Below, piece by piece: positions 45,704 to 55,145 of a DNA stretch of 64,000 nucleotides. Each line of letters opens with the position of its first letter. The stretch's first letter is position 1. The notes under the pieces are model-generated. The model did no database searches. It worked only from the letters and a program-made list of their open reading frames with translations, and was not told the DNA's origin. The DNA is taken from assembly GCF_014534745.1 (NCBI RefSeq), contig NZ_JACVVP010000006.1:157145-221144 (forward strand), written 5' to 3'. A program made the translations under genes and the position numbers. Source of the stretch: Flammeovirga sp. EKP202 (lineage in GTDB: Bacteria > Bacteroidota > Bacteroidia > Cytophagales > Flammeovirgaceae).

Positions 45704-46008
45704 TGCAAATATTATTTATTTCATTAGCTGTCCTTTTTACTTCACTAGGGCAAATTTCCTACAAGAAATATGCAAATTCTCAAAAGAATTTTTATTTGAC
45801 ATTAACTATTAGTCTGTTTTTAATTGTTCCAATTATGAATTTTAGTGCTCTAAAATATACATCTTTAGATATTGTATACATGTCCACTTCAATTACTATT
45901 GTTATCTCTTTGATTTTATCAAGATTTCTTTTAAAAGAAAAAGCAACTAAAAAACAATTACTTTCCTCTTTACTAATTACACTAGGTATCATTATTTACA
46001 ATTCTTAA
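45703..46008 (+). CDS. SMR/EamA-type small membrane protein, ArnE/ArnF-like subunit 2
   Basis: The 101-residue protein has four predicted membrane segments. The sequence ISLAVLFTSLGQISYKKYAN and the late YTSLDIVYMSTSITIVISLIL are clearly SMR/EamA-like. It starts on the last base of the preceding gene (TAATG) and ends two bases before the aminotransferase start. With its neighbour it probably forms a heterodimeric flippase. A drug-efflux SMR is the alternative, but the context argues against that. Confidence 0.8.
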   Translation: MQILFISLAVLFTSLGQISYKKYANSQKNFYLTLTISLFLIVPIMNFSALKYTSLDIVYMSTSITIVISLILSRFLLKEKATKKQLLSSLLITLGIIIYNS

Positions 46009-46009
46009 A

Positions 46010-47143
46010 ATGAAAATAAACTTTAATAAACCTTATCTAACCGGTAAAGAAGCTCATTACCTATACCAAGCCGTTTATTCTGGTCATATAAGTGGTAATG
46101 GTAATTACACAAAAAAGTGTCAAGCCTTTTTTGAAGAAAAATGGGGTTTTAAAAAAACATTATTGACAACTTCTTGTACAGATGCCTTAGAGATGTGTGC
46201 TCTTCTACTTGATATCAAAAAAGGAGATGAGGTTATTGTTCCTAGTTATACCTTTGTAAGTTCAGCATTAGCATTTGAGAGACAAGGTGCTCAAATTGTT
46301 TTTGCAGATTCAAGGAAAGATCACCCCGGTATTAGTGAGATACAAATTGAATCATTAATTACTCCAAAAACAAAAGCAATTGTAGTAGTTCATTACGCTG
46401 GAGTTGCTGTTGACATGGACATAGTTATGGCACTAGCAGAGAAACATAACCTTTTTGTAATAGAAGATGCTGCACAAGCAATTGACAGCTGTTATAAAGG
46501 AAAGTCTTTAGGAAGTATTGGACATTTTGGTACATTTTCATTTCATGAAACAAAAAATATTCAATGCGGTGAAGGGGGATTATTAGCTATTAATGATGAA
46601 CAATTTATTCGTCGAGCAGAAATAATTTGGGAGAAAGGAACAAATAGAGCAGAATTTTTTAGAGGAGAAGCCAATAAATATGGATGGAAAGATACTGGTA
46701 GTAGTTTTTTACCAAGTGAACTAAACGCATCCTTTTTATATGCTCAACTAGAAAACATTGATGATATCCAGAAAAGAAGAAAAGATATTTGGTTGAGTTA
46801 TTATAATAAACTTTTACACCTCGAGGATAGTGGGAATATTAAACTTCCAAGTATACCCGACTTTGCAACAAACAATGCTCATATGTTTTATATGGTCTTG
46901 GAAGATGAACAACAAAGATCCAATTTAATCAGATTTTTAGCTGAAGAAGGAATTAAAAGTGTTTTTCATTATTTGAGTTTACATAAAAGTGATTATTACC
47001 TTATAAATAATGAATTAATACATCTACCATATTCAGATCTGTACTCTAATTGTTTAGTCAGACTTCCACTTTTTTATGAATTAGATTTATCTGAAGTTTA
47101 CAGTATCTGTTCAAAAATAAATAGCTTTTTTCTTAATGAATAA
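46010..47143 (+). CDS. WecE/RffA-like dTDP-4-keto-6-deoxyglucose aminotransferase
   Basis: The 377-residue DegT/DnrJ/EryC1-type protein has PLP Lys182 (SFHETKNIQCGEGG). The N-terminal GHISGNGNYTKKC, TSCTDALEMCALLLDI and the late IWEKGTNR ... SSFLPSELNASFLYAQLE blocks are close to WecE/RffA. WecE makes dTDP-4-amino-4,6-dideoxy-D-galactose from the 4-keto sugar. The dTDP-glucose genes (rmlA, rmlB) are not in the window and must be elsewhere. It overlaps the GT-C gene by 8 bases. The exact product stereochemistry is an inference. Confidence 0.88.
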   Translation: MKINFNKPYLTGKEAHYLYQAVYSGHISGNGNYTKKCQAFFEEKWGFKKTLLTTSCTDALEMCALLLDIKKGDEVIVPSYTFVSSALAFERQGAQIVFADSRKDHPGISEIQIESLITPKTKAIVVVHYAGVAVDMDIVMALAEKHNLFVIEDAAQAIDSCYKGKSLGSIGHFGTFSFHETKNIQCGEGGLLAINDEQFIRRAEIIWEKGTNRAEFFRGEANKYGWKDTGSSFLPSELNASFLYAQLENIDDIQKRRKDIWLSYYNKLLHLEDSGNIKLPSIPDFATNNAHMFYMVLEDEQQRSNLIRFLAEEGIKSVFHYLSLHKSDYYLINNELIHLPYSDLYSNCLVRLPLFYELDLSEVYSICSKINSFFLNE

Positions 47144-48506
47144 AAAAATTAATAACTCAACAATCCTGATAGTATTAATAGTAATTGGCCTTATTCTGCG
47201 ATTACTTTTCTTATTTATAGGAGCAAAATTTTATTATGGTGAAAATATTCATACTATGGGAGATACTTCTTCCTATGTAAATTCATTTATCAACCTAATA
47301 AATGAAGGGATTTATTCTTTTAACTTAAAAAACTCTGAATCTGCTTTTGGAAGATTACCTGGCTATCCTTTTTTCTTTGGTATTCATTACCTACTTTTTG
47401 GGAAATATTCATACATCGCTACATCTATATCACAAGCTATTTTAGATACATCTGTTATCTATCTAATATTTTTTATTTGTAGAGATAATTTCAAAAAAGA
47501 TTTAGTAGGAATAATAGCAAGTTTGATTTACTGTTTCTATCCTTTCACAATAGTTTGGGTACCACAAATTTGCACCGAGATTTTCGCAAATTGGTTGTGT
47601 TTTCTTATTCTATTTCTTCTTACTAAAAATAAATATAAAACTGCCTCAATTGTAACAATTATTGCCTTCTACACTAGACCATACATGGCAATATTAATGA
47701 TTGCTGTTCTATTAAAAATTTTTATTAATTCAAAAAATCTTAGAACTTCCTTGAAAATTATTGTTCAATGCTCTTTAATTTTTTGGACATTATATTTGCC
47801 TTGGCCTGTAAGAAATTATATAAACCACGATAAAATTGTTCTATTAAAACCGACAGGGGCTGGGTATGAAAGATATAGAGAAGATATCAGAAGTTGTAGA
47901 ACATGGATTCAAACTTGGAGTACAGATGTAGATAACATTATTCATAAATTTTCAAGAAATGATTACTCCTCAATTCCTGAAGATATCATGCAAAAAAGTG
48001 GCGGTCATGAATTATTAGCTTCTACCGTTCAATTAGCATCCAATTGCGGTGGCGGTTTTTATAATTGGAAAACAAACAAAACCTATCCAAATTTACAAAA
48101 AAACTGTGACCAACAGATAAATGAGCAATTCAAACAAATGACGAAAAACTACAAACAGAATAATTACATCTCTTATTTAATAGACGTTCCTTTAAAAAAC
48201 ATAAAAAAAACATTATTTAAGGGAATTTCACTTCAATTTTCCACAACAAAAGAAATATTGATGATATCACTTTTTTCCTTCAGATCAATATTATTAATCT
48301 TAGGTATTATTGGTATCCTTTTGAACACAAAAAGCATTATTTCTTATTCATACCTTATCATCTACCCTTTATTTCTTTATTTCTTTATATGTTTTATAAT
48401 TCGACAACTTGAAATGAGATATATATTACAAGCGGACTGCATTTTGCTAATTTTTTCTAGCTATACTATTTATCATATTTCAAAAAAGATAAAAATTGCT
48501 TATTAA
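47136..48506 (+). CDS. GT-C membrane glycosyltransferase (ArnT/GT39-GT83-like)
   Basis: The 456-residue protein has about 10-12 membrane segments. The first periplasmic loop has an acidic motif (TMGDTSSYVN, about residue 42-51), then GRLPGYPFFFGIHYLLFG, the layout of GT-C enzymes that use polyprenyl-phosphate sugars. A soluble part of ~120 residues (~230-350) lies between segments. By family it moves a sugar from the lipid carrier to a periplasmic acceptor such as lipid A or a polysaccharide. Its operon supplies the lipid-linked sugar and the flippase. A Wzy-like polymerase is less likely. Confidence 0.75.
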   Translation: MNKKINNSTILIVLIVIGLILRLLFLFIGAKFYYGENIHTMGDTSSYVNSFINLINEGIYSFNLKNSESAFGRLPGYPFFFGIHYLLFGKYSYIATSISQAILDTSVIYLIFFICRDNFKKDLVGIIASLIYCFYPFTIVWVPQICTEIFANWLCFLILFLLTKNKYKTASIVTIIAFYTRPYMAILMIAVLLKIFINSKNLRTSLKIIVQCSLIFWTLYLPWPVRNYINHDKIVLLKPTGAGYERYREDIRSCRTWIQTWSTDVDNIIHKFSRNDYSSIPEDIMQKSGGHELLASTVQLASNCGGGFYNWKTNKTYPNLQKNCDQQINEQFKQMTKNYKQNNYISYLIDVPLKNIKKTLFKGISLQFSTTKEILMISLFSFRSILLILGIIGILLNTKSIISYSYLIIYPLFLYFFICFIIRQLEMRYILQADCILLIFSSYTIYHISKKIKIAY

Positions 48507-48509
48507 GGA

Positions 48510-49883
48510 ATGGATCCATTATATAACCTTATTTTAACGCCTATTTATTTATGTATTATCTATTTCTTAATTGCTCCTTTCTTTGAAAAGAGGTGGACCA
48601 ATAAGTATACTAAGAAATATTTTTGGTTAGGATTAAACGCAAAAATTATAGGTTGTATATTTTTTTGTTTAATTTATCATTTCTATTATGGTGGAGGTGA
48701 CACAACAGCATATTTTAATCAAGGAGGAATAATAGTAGATGCATTTTTAGATTCACCAACTATTGCTTTTGAAACGATTCTTTACGATGGTTCAACTATA
48801 AGTGGAGAAAGTGCCCAATACCTTAGTAAGTTATTTTTGAAGAAAAATCCTAGTACATGGCTAATGGTTCAGATTTCTGGAATTATACAACTTTTCACCT
48901 TGAAATCTTTTTATGTAACTTCTTTATTTTTTGGATTATGGTCTTTTTTGGGTACTTGGAAATTAGTTCAGCTTTTCACATCAATTTACAAGACAAACTA
49001 TAAATTAATTTGTTATGCTGTTCTTTTTATTCCTTCTTGTCTATTTTGGAGTAGTGGAATTATGAAAGAAACGATTACAACGGGTGCCATTGGTTTCTTT
49101 GTCTTTTATTCAAGTAATATTCTATTTAAGAAAAAAGACACCCTTTTATCATTCTTGGTTTTAATAACTACTTTTTTTCTTATCAAAACAATTAAAGGAG
49201 CTACCATATTTGTGCTTTTTCCCTGTCTACTATTATGGGTCTTTTTATACAATTACAAAAGAATTTCTACCATTCTGAAGTACTCTTTATCATTACTGTT
49301 ATTATGTTCAGTTCCATTGGTGCTCTTTCTAATGGCTCCCAAAATTCAAGAATATATAGAAAATAATGAGGAATTTGTTTCTGCTCAAAAGACAATCCAT
49401 GGATTTCAAAGTGATCATGGAGGAGAGTGGCGTAAAGGGAGAGGGCATGGAGGTGGAGATACTTCAGCCTATCACTTAACAACAGCAGGTGATCTTAGTT
49501 TATTGGGAATGTTAAAGGCATTACCCGAAGCTATAAGTTATACTCTTTTTAGACCTTTTCCTTGGGAAACAAAAAAAGTAGTTCAGCTACTTGGTTCATT
49601 GGAAAGCTTTGCATTTATACTAATTACAATCTATATTTTCTTTAAGGTTGGTGTAATCAAGACAATGGGACAAACTTTCACAGATCCTCACCTTGGTTTT
49701 GTATTAAGTTACGCTCTCTTTTTCGGTTTTATTGCTGGTTATATTTCATTTAATTATGGTGTACTACAACGATTCAAAACACCAATGATGCCTTTTTACA
49801 CTCTATTTTTAGTAATTCATTATCAGTATATTACTAAAAAGACTCAAAAGAGAAAATCTAGAAGAAAAGTGATAAAAAGTTAG
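48510..49883 (+). CDS. Multi-span membrane protein of the glycan island, function unknown
   Basis: The 457-residue protein has about 10 predicted membrane segments. An early loop reads YHFYYGGGDTTAYFNQGG, an acidic motif like those of GT-C enzymes. A later Gly/His-rich loop (EWRKGRGHGGGDTSAYH, around residue 305-321) repeats a GGGDTxAY pattern, which is striking. I do not recognise the family; a GT-C transferase or an oligosaccharide polymerase would both fit. It is the last gene of the operon, 3 bases after the GT-C gene. Its 3' end overlaps the convergent gene by 26 bases. Confidence 0.7.
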   Translation: MDPLYNLILTPIYLCIIYFLIAPFFEKRWTNKYTKKYFWLGLNAKIIGCIFFCLIYHFYYGGGDTTAYFNQGGIIVDAFLDSPTIAFETILYDGSTISGESAQYLSKLFLKKNPSTWLMVQISGIIQLFTLKSFYVTSLFFGLWSFLGTWKLVQLFTSIYKTNYKLICYAVLFIPSCLFWSSGIMKETITTGAIGFFVFYSSNILFKKKDTLLSFLVLITTFFLIKTIKGATIFVLFPCLLLWVFLYNYKRISTILKYSLSLLLLCSVPLVLFLMAPKIQEYIENNEEFVSAQKTIHGFQSDHGGEWRKGRGHGGGDTSAYHLTTAGDLSLLGMLKALPEAISYTLFRPFPWETKKVVQLLGSLESFAFILITIYIFFKVGVIKTMGQTFTDPHLGFVLSYALFFGFIAGYISFNYGVLQRFKTPMMPFYTLFLVIHYQYITKKTQKRKSRRKVIKS

Positions 49884-50925
49884 GAGTATTGGATTGTACT
49901 GAGTAATTATTTACAATTTTTTCACGAGCTGCAATAGACATATCAGTAGAAGTTGACTTTTCTAGAAACTGCTCTAATGCAGTATACCACTGTTCCGTAT
50001 TTTCACAAATAAACCCGTTGAGAGTATGATCTACAATTTTTGTATTAACGCCAACCGGTGACACTATTGCCGGTACACCTAAACTCATATATTGTAATGC
50101 TTTAAAACCACATTTGCCCTTTGCCCAAATATCATCTTTTAAAGGCATTATACCTATATCGAATTTCATTAAATCTTGTATTTCCGTTTCCTTTGACCAG
50201 GGGTGATATACTAATGATCGAATTGGAAACTTAGGATCTTCATTCGAAATCATTCGAAACTCAAAATTGTATTTCTTTTCTAATTTTTGAAAAACAGGTA
50301 TTAAGAACTCTATATATTGTGCTGTAGTTAAAGTACCCGTCCAACCAATTACAGGTAAGTTGTTGTTTTCTTTTTTATATAACTCCGGGTTATGGTAATT
50401 CTCAGTATCGATAGTAGTTGGATTAACCTTTACATTTTTATTGTAGTTTATTGCATATTCTTTGAGGTACTCATTTCCGACACTAACTACTGAAGCCCAT
50501 TGGATAATCCTCTTTACTTTTCCATACATTTTCAGCTTATTAAACTTTGCATTATGCTCAGAATAATTAGGTAACCAAATGGCATCATCAAAGTCATAAA
50601 TCACTTTTTTTCGAAGAATCTTTGTGATGTAGAATTCAAAAATTGGTGGTCCAATATGTGAAGCTTCGCGATGAATAAAGACTTGATCAAACTTTCCAAC
50701 TCTAAGCATCAATAAAAACCGTTTTAAAAATGCAAAAAGAATTGCGATTCCCTTCTGAAGAAACTTGCCAGGCTGATGTAGTATTTTCCAGGTTTTTAAA
50801 TTTAAAAAAGAATGGTATTCATACTCGTAACCATTTTCAGTCAAAATTTTTAAATATTGCTCAAAACGAAATCGTTGAGAAGGTGCAATAGATTTTGGAT
50901 AAGGAGTTAAAATTAATATCTTCAT
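49858..50925 (-). CDS. Glycosyltransferase, GT4-like
   Basis: The 355-residue protein has a GT-B-like fold: an N-terminal half with ILTPYPKSIAPSQRFRFEQYL and DFDDAIWLPNYS, and a C-terminal nucleotide-sugar half with VIGWTGTLTTAQYIEFL and the KCGFKALQYMSLGVPAIVSPVG block (glycosyltransferase group 1 type). It transfers a sugar to the growing glycan at the cytosolic face. It is the last gene of the long minus-strand operon, 4 bases after its neighbour. No terminator separates it from the convergent gene. Confidence 0.88.
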   Translation of the reverse strand: MKILILTPYPKSIAPSQRFRFEQYLKILTENGYEYEYHSFLNLKTWKILHQPGKFLQKGIAILFAFLKRFLLMLRVGKFDQVFIHREASHIGPPIFEFYITKILRKKVIYDFDDAIWLPNYSEHNAKFNKLKMYGKVKRIIQWASVVSVGNEYLKEYAINYNKNVKVNPTTIDTENYHNPELYKKENNNLPVIGWTGTLTTAQYIEFLIPVFQKLEKKYNFEFRMISNEDPKFPIRSLVYHPWSKETEIQDLMKFDIGIMPLKDDIWAKGKCGFKALQYMSLGVPAIVSPVGVNTKIVDHTLNGFICENTEQWYTALEQFLEKSTSTDMSIAAREKIVNNYSVQSNTPNFLSLFF

Positions 50926-50929
50926 TATA

Positions 50930-52084
50930 TTAGAGAATCGTTTTATACACGTTTTCGATTATAGAGAATGAACGAGTATTTTTTGCTAATTCTACTATTG
51001 AGTTGGGTTGCTCCAAACGTTCTTTCTTAACTACAATATTAACAATCTCGTCTAATGCTTTTTGATTATTTTGGTTTTCCCAGATAACACCAATATTATT
51101 TACTTTGATCAAATTTGAATCATCACCTATACCTTTGGATATAAAAACAGGTAATCCATTCGCCCAATATTCCCCATTTTTAATAGGTGAAAGCGCTATC
51201 TTGGAAGGAGACGGCTTATGAAGGGAAAAAGCAAAATCAGAAGCTGATAAATAATCTGGCACTTCTGAATGAGCAACAGATTTTATGAATACATTTTTCT
51301 TTGTAGACAATTCTTTCTCTAGTTCCTCAACTTGAGGAGTAAGAATAATTAAAAAATGAGAAGATGACTGACTTAAAAAGTCTTTAAATAATTGAATAGA
51401 TTCCGCAGAATAATAAATCCCCCCTATTTTACCAACATATATTGCAACAATTGCATCTTTTGAGATCTTTAATTTTTCTCGAATTGCTGTTCTTTGCTTT
51501 TGAATAAATTGAAACTTAAGAGTATCAACACAACATGGACCTACCTCAATGATACTCTTTTCAACTCCTTCTTTTATTAATTGATTTTTATAACTATTGG
51601 ATACTGTAATAATATTTTTAGCACATTTCTTTTGTTGTTCTTCCCAATACTTTTCTAATAAGTATCTTGGGTCATACTTCGGCCAAATACCTGATTCTAA
51701 CATATAATCAGCATGTGGCTCAAAGGATTCGACTACAAACGGAACTTTATTTTTTTTCCAAACCATCCATGCTATCGCTCCAGCTGGTGCACCTCTAGCT
51801 ATGATTTTATCTATTTGTTTTTCTTTAATAAAATCAAGTAATATTTTAGGAAAAGTTGTAAAGTCATTCCATTTATCCTTCAATCCATGACCTGTAACAA
51901 ACGGAAAATGCTCTATTTTAGAAGAGTCGAAGCTTTTTGTCTCAGTCGTACCCTCCCTTTCCATTGAAAAATAAAAGATCTTTTGAATAGAATCAAAAGA
52001 TGCTAAAATTTTAAGGTGTGGATAGATAGTCGCCACTGATAGGCCTTCATTAACACCCCAATAACCTAGATATAATATTTTCAT
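50930..52084 (-). CDS. Glycosyltransferase, GT4-like
   Basis: The 384-residue GT-B-type protein starts with ILYLGYWGVNEGLSVATIYPHL. Its C-terminal half has AIYVGKIGGIYYS and a SPIKNGEYWANGLPVFISKG block, which holds the acceptor/nucleotide-sugar contacts of group 1 enzymes, although its Glu motif differs from the usual E-x7-E. It overlaps the upstream GT2 gene by 4 bases. Donor and acceptor sugars are unknown. Confidence 0.83.
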   Translation of the reverse strand: MKILYLGYWGVNEGLSVATIYPHLKILASFDSIQKIFYFSMEREGTTETKSFDSSKIEHFPFVTGHGLKDKWNDFTTFPKILLDFIKEKQIDKIIARGAPAGAIAWMVWKKNKVPFVVESFEPHADYMLESGIWPKYDPRYLLEKYWEEQQKKCAKNIITVSNSYKNQLIKEGVEKSIIEVGPCCVDTLKFQFIQKQRTAIREKLKISKDAIVAIYVGKIGGIYYSAESIQLFKDFLSQSSSHFLIILTPQVEELEKELSTKKNVFIKSVAHSEVPDYLSASDFAFSLHKPSPSKIALSPIKNGEYWANGLPVFISKGIGDDSNLIKVNNIGVIWENQNNQKALDEIVNIVVKKERLEQPNSIVELAKNTRSFSIIENVYKTIL

Positions 52085-52959
52085 CGAGCTTTCAATAGTT
52101 CAATAGTTGTTGAATAACTTTTATAAAAAGAATAAATTAAAGAATGAACCGCTTTGTAATATTGCTTTGTATGGAAAGCATAAGCTGACACTGTATAGTA
52201 GAAATGACTTAAGTATTTATTTTTATCCCTCTTTTCCATGTTTATATTTTCACCAACAAGGCGGATATAGTTGAGATAATCCACAACTAATTTGGGGGAT
52301 ATTTTACGAGACATACTATTTTCAAGAATTCTATAATACATTGTTGCTCCAGTAACATAGCCCATCTTTCCCTTCTGAAAAACTAAATGTAAAAAATACC
52401 TATCCGCTGTATTAAAAAGATCTTTATTGAAAAAGATTTCATTATCAAGCAAGACACTTGTTCTAAACATATAGGATGAAGGACAAGTTTGAGTATTTGA
52501 AGAAAATTTGACAAGTTCCTCATAAGTTGTCAAAGCCTTATAATTACTTTCTAGTATACCTCCATTCTCATCAATTGTTGTAACATCAGCTGCTACACCA
52601 ATATAGTTTGTATTATTATTTAAAAAATTAACGCGTAAAGTTAAATAATCAGATGCTAGTACATCATCACTATCTAGAAAAACAATAAACTGACCTTTCG
52701 CTTGTTTTAGTCCTTTATTTCTTGTGATAGAAACACCTTCATTTGCTTTATCAATCACTATAAATCGCTTATCAGTACTCGTTATACTGCTGAGTACCTC
52801 CAAAGACCTGTCTTTAGATCCATCATTAATTAACAAACACTCATAGTTTGAATAACTTTGACCTTGAACACTTTTAACGGTTTCTAAGATATATTTTTCA
52901 GCGTTATATATAGGTATTACAATGGTAACAAGTGATTCTTTCATATTAACTTCTCTCAT
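52081..52959 (-). CDS. Glycosyltransferase family 2
   Basis: The 292-residue protein has a GT-A domain: VTIVIPIYNAEKYILETVKSV, LLINDGSKDRSLEVL, the NKGLKQAKGQFIVFLDSDDVL metal site (DSD) and a helical C-terminus. It has no membrane segment. It lies in the minus-strand operon with 4- and 14-base overlaps to its neighbours. The start at MREVNMKES is a little long; the internal ATG at residue 6 is equally possible. Confidence 0.92.
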   Translation of the reverse strand: MREVNMKESLVTIVIPIYNAEKYILETVKSVQGQSYSNYECLLINDGSKDRSLEVLSSITSTDKRFIVIDKANEGVSITRNKGLKQAKGQFIVFLDSDDVLASDYLTLRVNFLNNNTNYIGVAADVTTIDENGGILESNYKALTTYEELVKFSSNTQTCPSSYMFRTSVLLDNEIFFNKDLFNTADRYFLHLVFQKGKMGYVTGATMYYRILENSMSRKISPKLVVDYLNYIRLVGENINMEKRDKNKYLSHFYYTVSAYAFHTKQYYKAVHSLIYSFYKSYSTTIELLKAR

Positions 52960-54085
52960 AAAGAGTTTCTAATAAATCAATTTTCTTTTTTAAATAAAAC
53001 TCCTTTCTAACCATTTGATTAGCTTCTGTGATAATCTGTTTTTTTAGCCCTTTATCTTCAACCAAAAGACACTGCAAAGCATTGTAAATTTCTTCACTGT
53101 TTTTATAATCTACCACTAAAGCATTCTCCTTATCTTTTAAAATATCCACTCCTATTCCTGATCTGGTAACAATAGAAGGTACATTAGCGGCCATTGTCTC
53201 AATATAGATTTGCCCAAAAGCCTCACAATATTCATCAATTGGTGTATGAACAAAGACATCAAATAGTTTATATAATGCAAATAGGTTATTCTCAAATTCT
53301 ATTTCCAAATAATTGTCGGAGGGTAATTCTTTTAATAAAGCTTTTAATTCGTTTGTATATTCACCTCCTTTCCCTCCAGCTAAAATTAATAAAGCATTAG
53401 GTTCATCTTGTAATAATTTTTTAAAAGCAGGTATAATATACTGAATTCCTTTCCATTCAGTATATCTTGATATTACACCTACAACAAAACGTGAACTTGA
53501 CTTTATATTATATTTACTTTTTAAACCATTTATTTCTTCCTCTGTCACACGATCAAACCGCTCAATGTCAATACAATGAGGAATAACTTTTACTTTATTA
53601 TTTTCAACGTTTTCTCTATCTGTTAGAATTTTCTTAACATTTTGAGTTATTGCCACAATATCAGTAGCTAACCAATTTGAAAAAAGATCATACTTTATGG
53701 CATGTGGATGATAATCATAATTGAAAGTTGAATGGTGTCTAGTGTATATTCTACTCTTTATTCCTATAACTTTCCCAACCAACAATCCAATTAATGTTGC
53801 TTCAGGTAAATGTGTATGAATTATATTGGGTCTACTTTTTAATAACAAACCCAATATTTTAAAAAAGCATGTCAATAAATCTTTTTTAGAGGAATAATGA
53901 ATTTCATTTACTTGCCTTCCTTCTGACTTCATGTGGTTAGCCAGAAAAGTATCTTTTTTCGGATTAAGTAAAATAAAGTTTAATTCATAGAGGTCGCGAT
54001 TTAAATAAGTTCCAACCCATTCAAACTCAAAAGCTTTTTCAATATTTGATATAATATATGTTACCTTCTTTTTAGACATATTCAA
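52946..54085 (-). CDS. Glycosyltransferase, GT4 family
   Basis: The 379-residue protein is a clear GT4 enzyme. The N-terminal half has IIHTHLPEATLIGLLVG and RHHSTFNYDYHPHAIKYD, with the usual VKVIPHCIDIERF. The C-terminal half has VGVISRYTEWKGIQYIIPAF and the E-x7-E-like block EAFGQIYIETMAANVPSIVT. It adds one sugar during polysaccharide assembly. It overlaps both neighbours by 14 bases. Confidence 0.93.
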   Translation of the reverse strand: MNMSKKKVTYIISNIEKAFEFEWVGTYLNRDLYELNFILLNPKKDTFLANHMKSEGRQVNEIHYSSKKDLLTCFFKILGLLLKSRPNIIHTHLPEATLIGLLVGKVIGIKSRIYTRHHSTFNYDYHPHAIKYDLFSNWLATDIVAITQNVKKILTDRENVENNKVKVIPHCIDIERFDRVTEEEINGLKSKYNIKSSSRFVVGVISRYTEWKGIQYIIPAFKKLLQDEPNALLILAGGKGGEYTNELKALLKELPSDNYLEIEFENNLFALYKLFDVFVHTPIDEYCEAFGQIYIETMAANVPSIVTRSGIGVDILKDKENALVVDYKNSEEIYNALQCLLVEDKGLKKQIITEANQMVRKEFYLKKKIDLLETLYERS

Positions 54086-55145
54086 AAATTTGTTCGATTA
54101 GTTTTGGGTATCTATGATTCATCAAGTATTGGTCTATTTGTAACCTTTGATCATCATCTAATATCGTTTGTTTTTCTATTGCCAATTGGATAAATTCTTC
54201 AACTGAAGATGCCTTGAAAATCACTTTTCCTTCTAAAGTGGGGATTTCTGAATCTGTGGAAACTACAATTGGTTTATATTGTGCCAAGTAATTTAATATT
54301 TTCAGTGGTGATCGGTTTCCACCAGAAGATTGAAGCGTGAATTTATAAGATGTTATACACAAAGTTGAAGCAGAAATATAATACTTTAACTCTTGTGCAT
54401 GTATCATTCCTTTATAATGTAAATTTGGATGTTTTTTTAAGATATCCCATTTATTATCGGTAATGACTTCTTTTCCTAAAACAATAATTTTAAAAATTTC
54501 AACCAAACCTTCTAAAATAGAAAAGTCTATATCATGATTGATTGTACCGACAAGTAAAATATAATTACCTTCCTTTTTTTTGATTTGTTCAACTTTATCA
54601 AAGTCAGTAATCTTCTCATCTTCAGATAAACCATGTGGTATATATATCACTTTTTCACCTTTTGTAATCCCCTTATAATGTGATAAGTATTTTTTACTTG
54701 TACATATTATAAGATCTGATGATTGTGCAATTTGTTTATCAGAAGACCACTTCATGTAAGGGTCAACAACATGGTATATCTTTTTAAACCTACCTAAAGA
54801 ATTTGTATTTCCAAACCTTGTTGGGTCAAACTGCCAAAATATTCCTTTTTTACTTATCCTACTTAATTTTAGGCAATTGATAAAGTCATTAATGTTACGA
54901 CAAACATCCTTAAATATCCTTACAGGTAGCAAATTATTATAATCTACATAATATAGATTCTCAGATACTTTATTAACCTTTATCGACCAATCAAATAAAT
55001 GAGAAAAAGTCCAATAAGATGGCGAGTTAATAAAATAAACCTGATGATTTAATTTACTTAATTCGTTTGCGTAATGATGTTTAGAATACCAAATATCACC
55101 CCAAGGTTCATTAGATATGATAAAAATAGGATTTCCCTTATTCAT
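54072..55145 (-). CDS. Glycosyltransferase, GT-B fold (GT1/GT4-like)
   Basis: The 357-residue protein starts with PIFIISNEPWGDIWYSKHHYANEL and carries an IWQFDPTRFGN-like region, LIICTSKKYLSHYKG and YIPHGLSEDEK. The C-terminal half has ILLVGTINHDIDF and SPLKILNYLAQYKPIVVS, in the place of the donor-binding block. It resembles TuaH-like and other group 1 family members. Overlaps of 14 and 4 bases show it is in the same operon. Substrate unknown. Confidence 0.82.
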   Translation of the reverse strand: MNKGNPIFIISNEPWGDIWYSKHHYANELSKLNHQVYFINSPSYWTFSHLFDWSIKVNKVSENLYYVDYNNLLPVRIFKDVCRNINDFINCLKLSRISKKGIFWQFDPTRFGNTNSLGRFKKIYHVVDPYMKWSSDKQIAQSSDLIICTSKKYLSHYKGITKGEKVIYIPHGLSEDEKITDFDKVEQIKKKEGNYILLVGTINHDIDFSILEGLVEIFKIIVLGKEVITDNKWDILKKHPNLHYKGMIHAQELKYYISASTLCITSYKFTLQSSGGNRSPLKILNYLAQYKPIVVSTDSEIPTLEGKVIFKASSVEEFIQLAIEKQTILDDDQRLQIDQYLMNHRYPKLIEQIFEYV

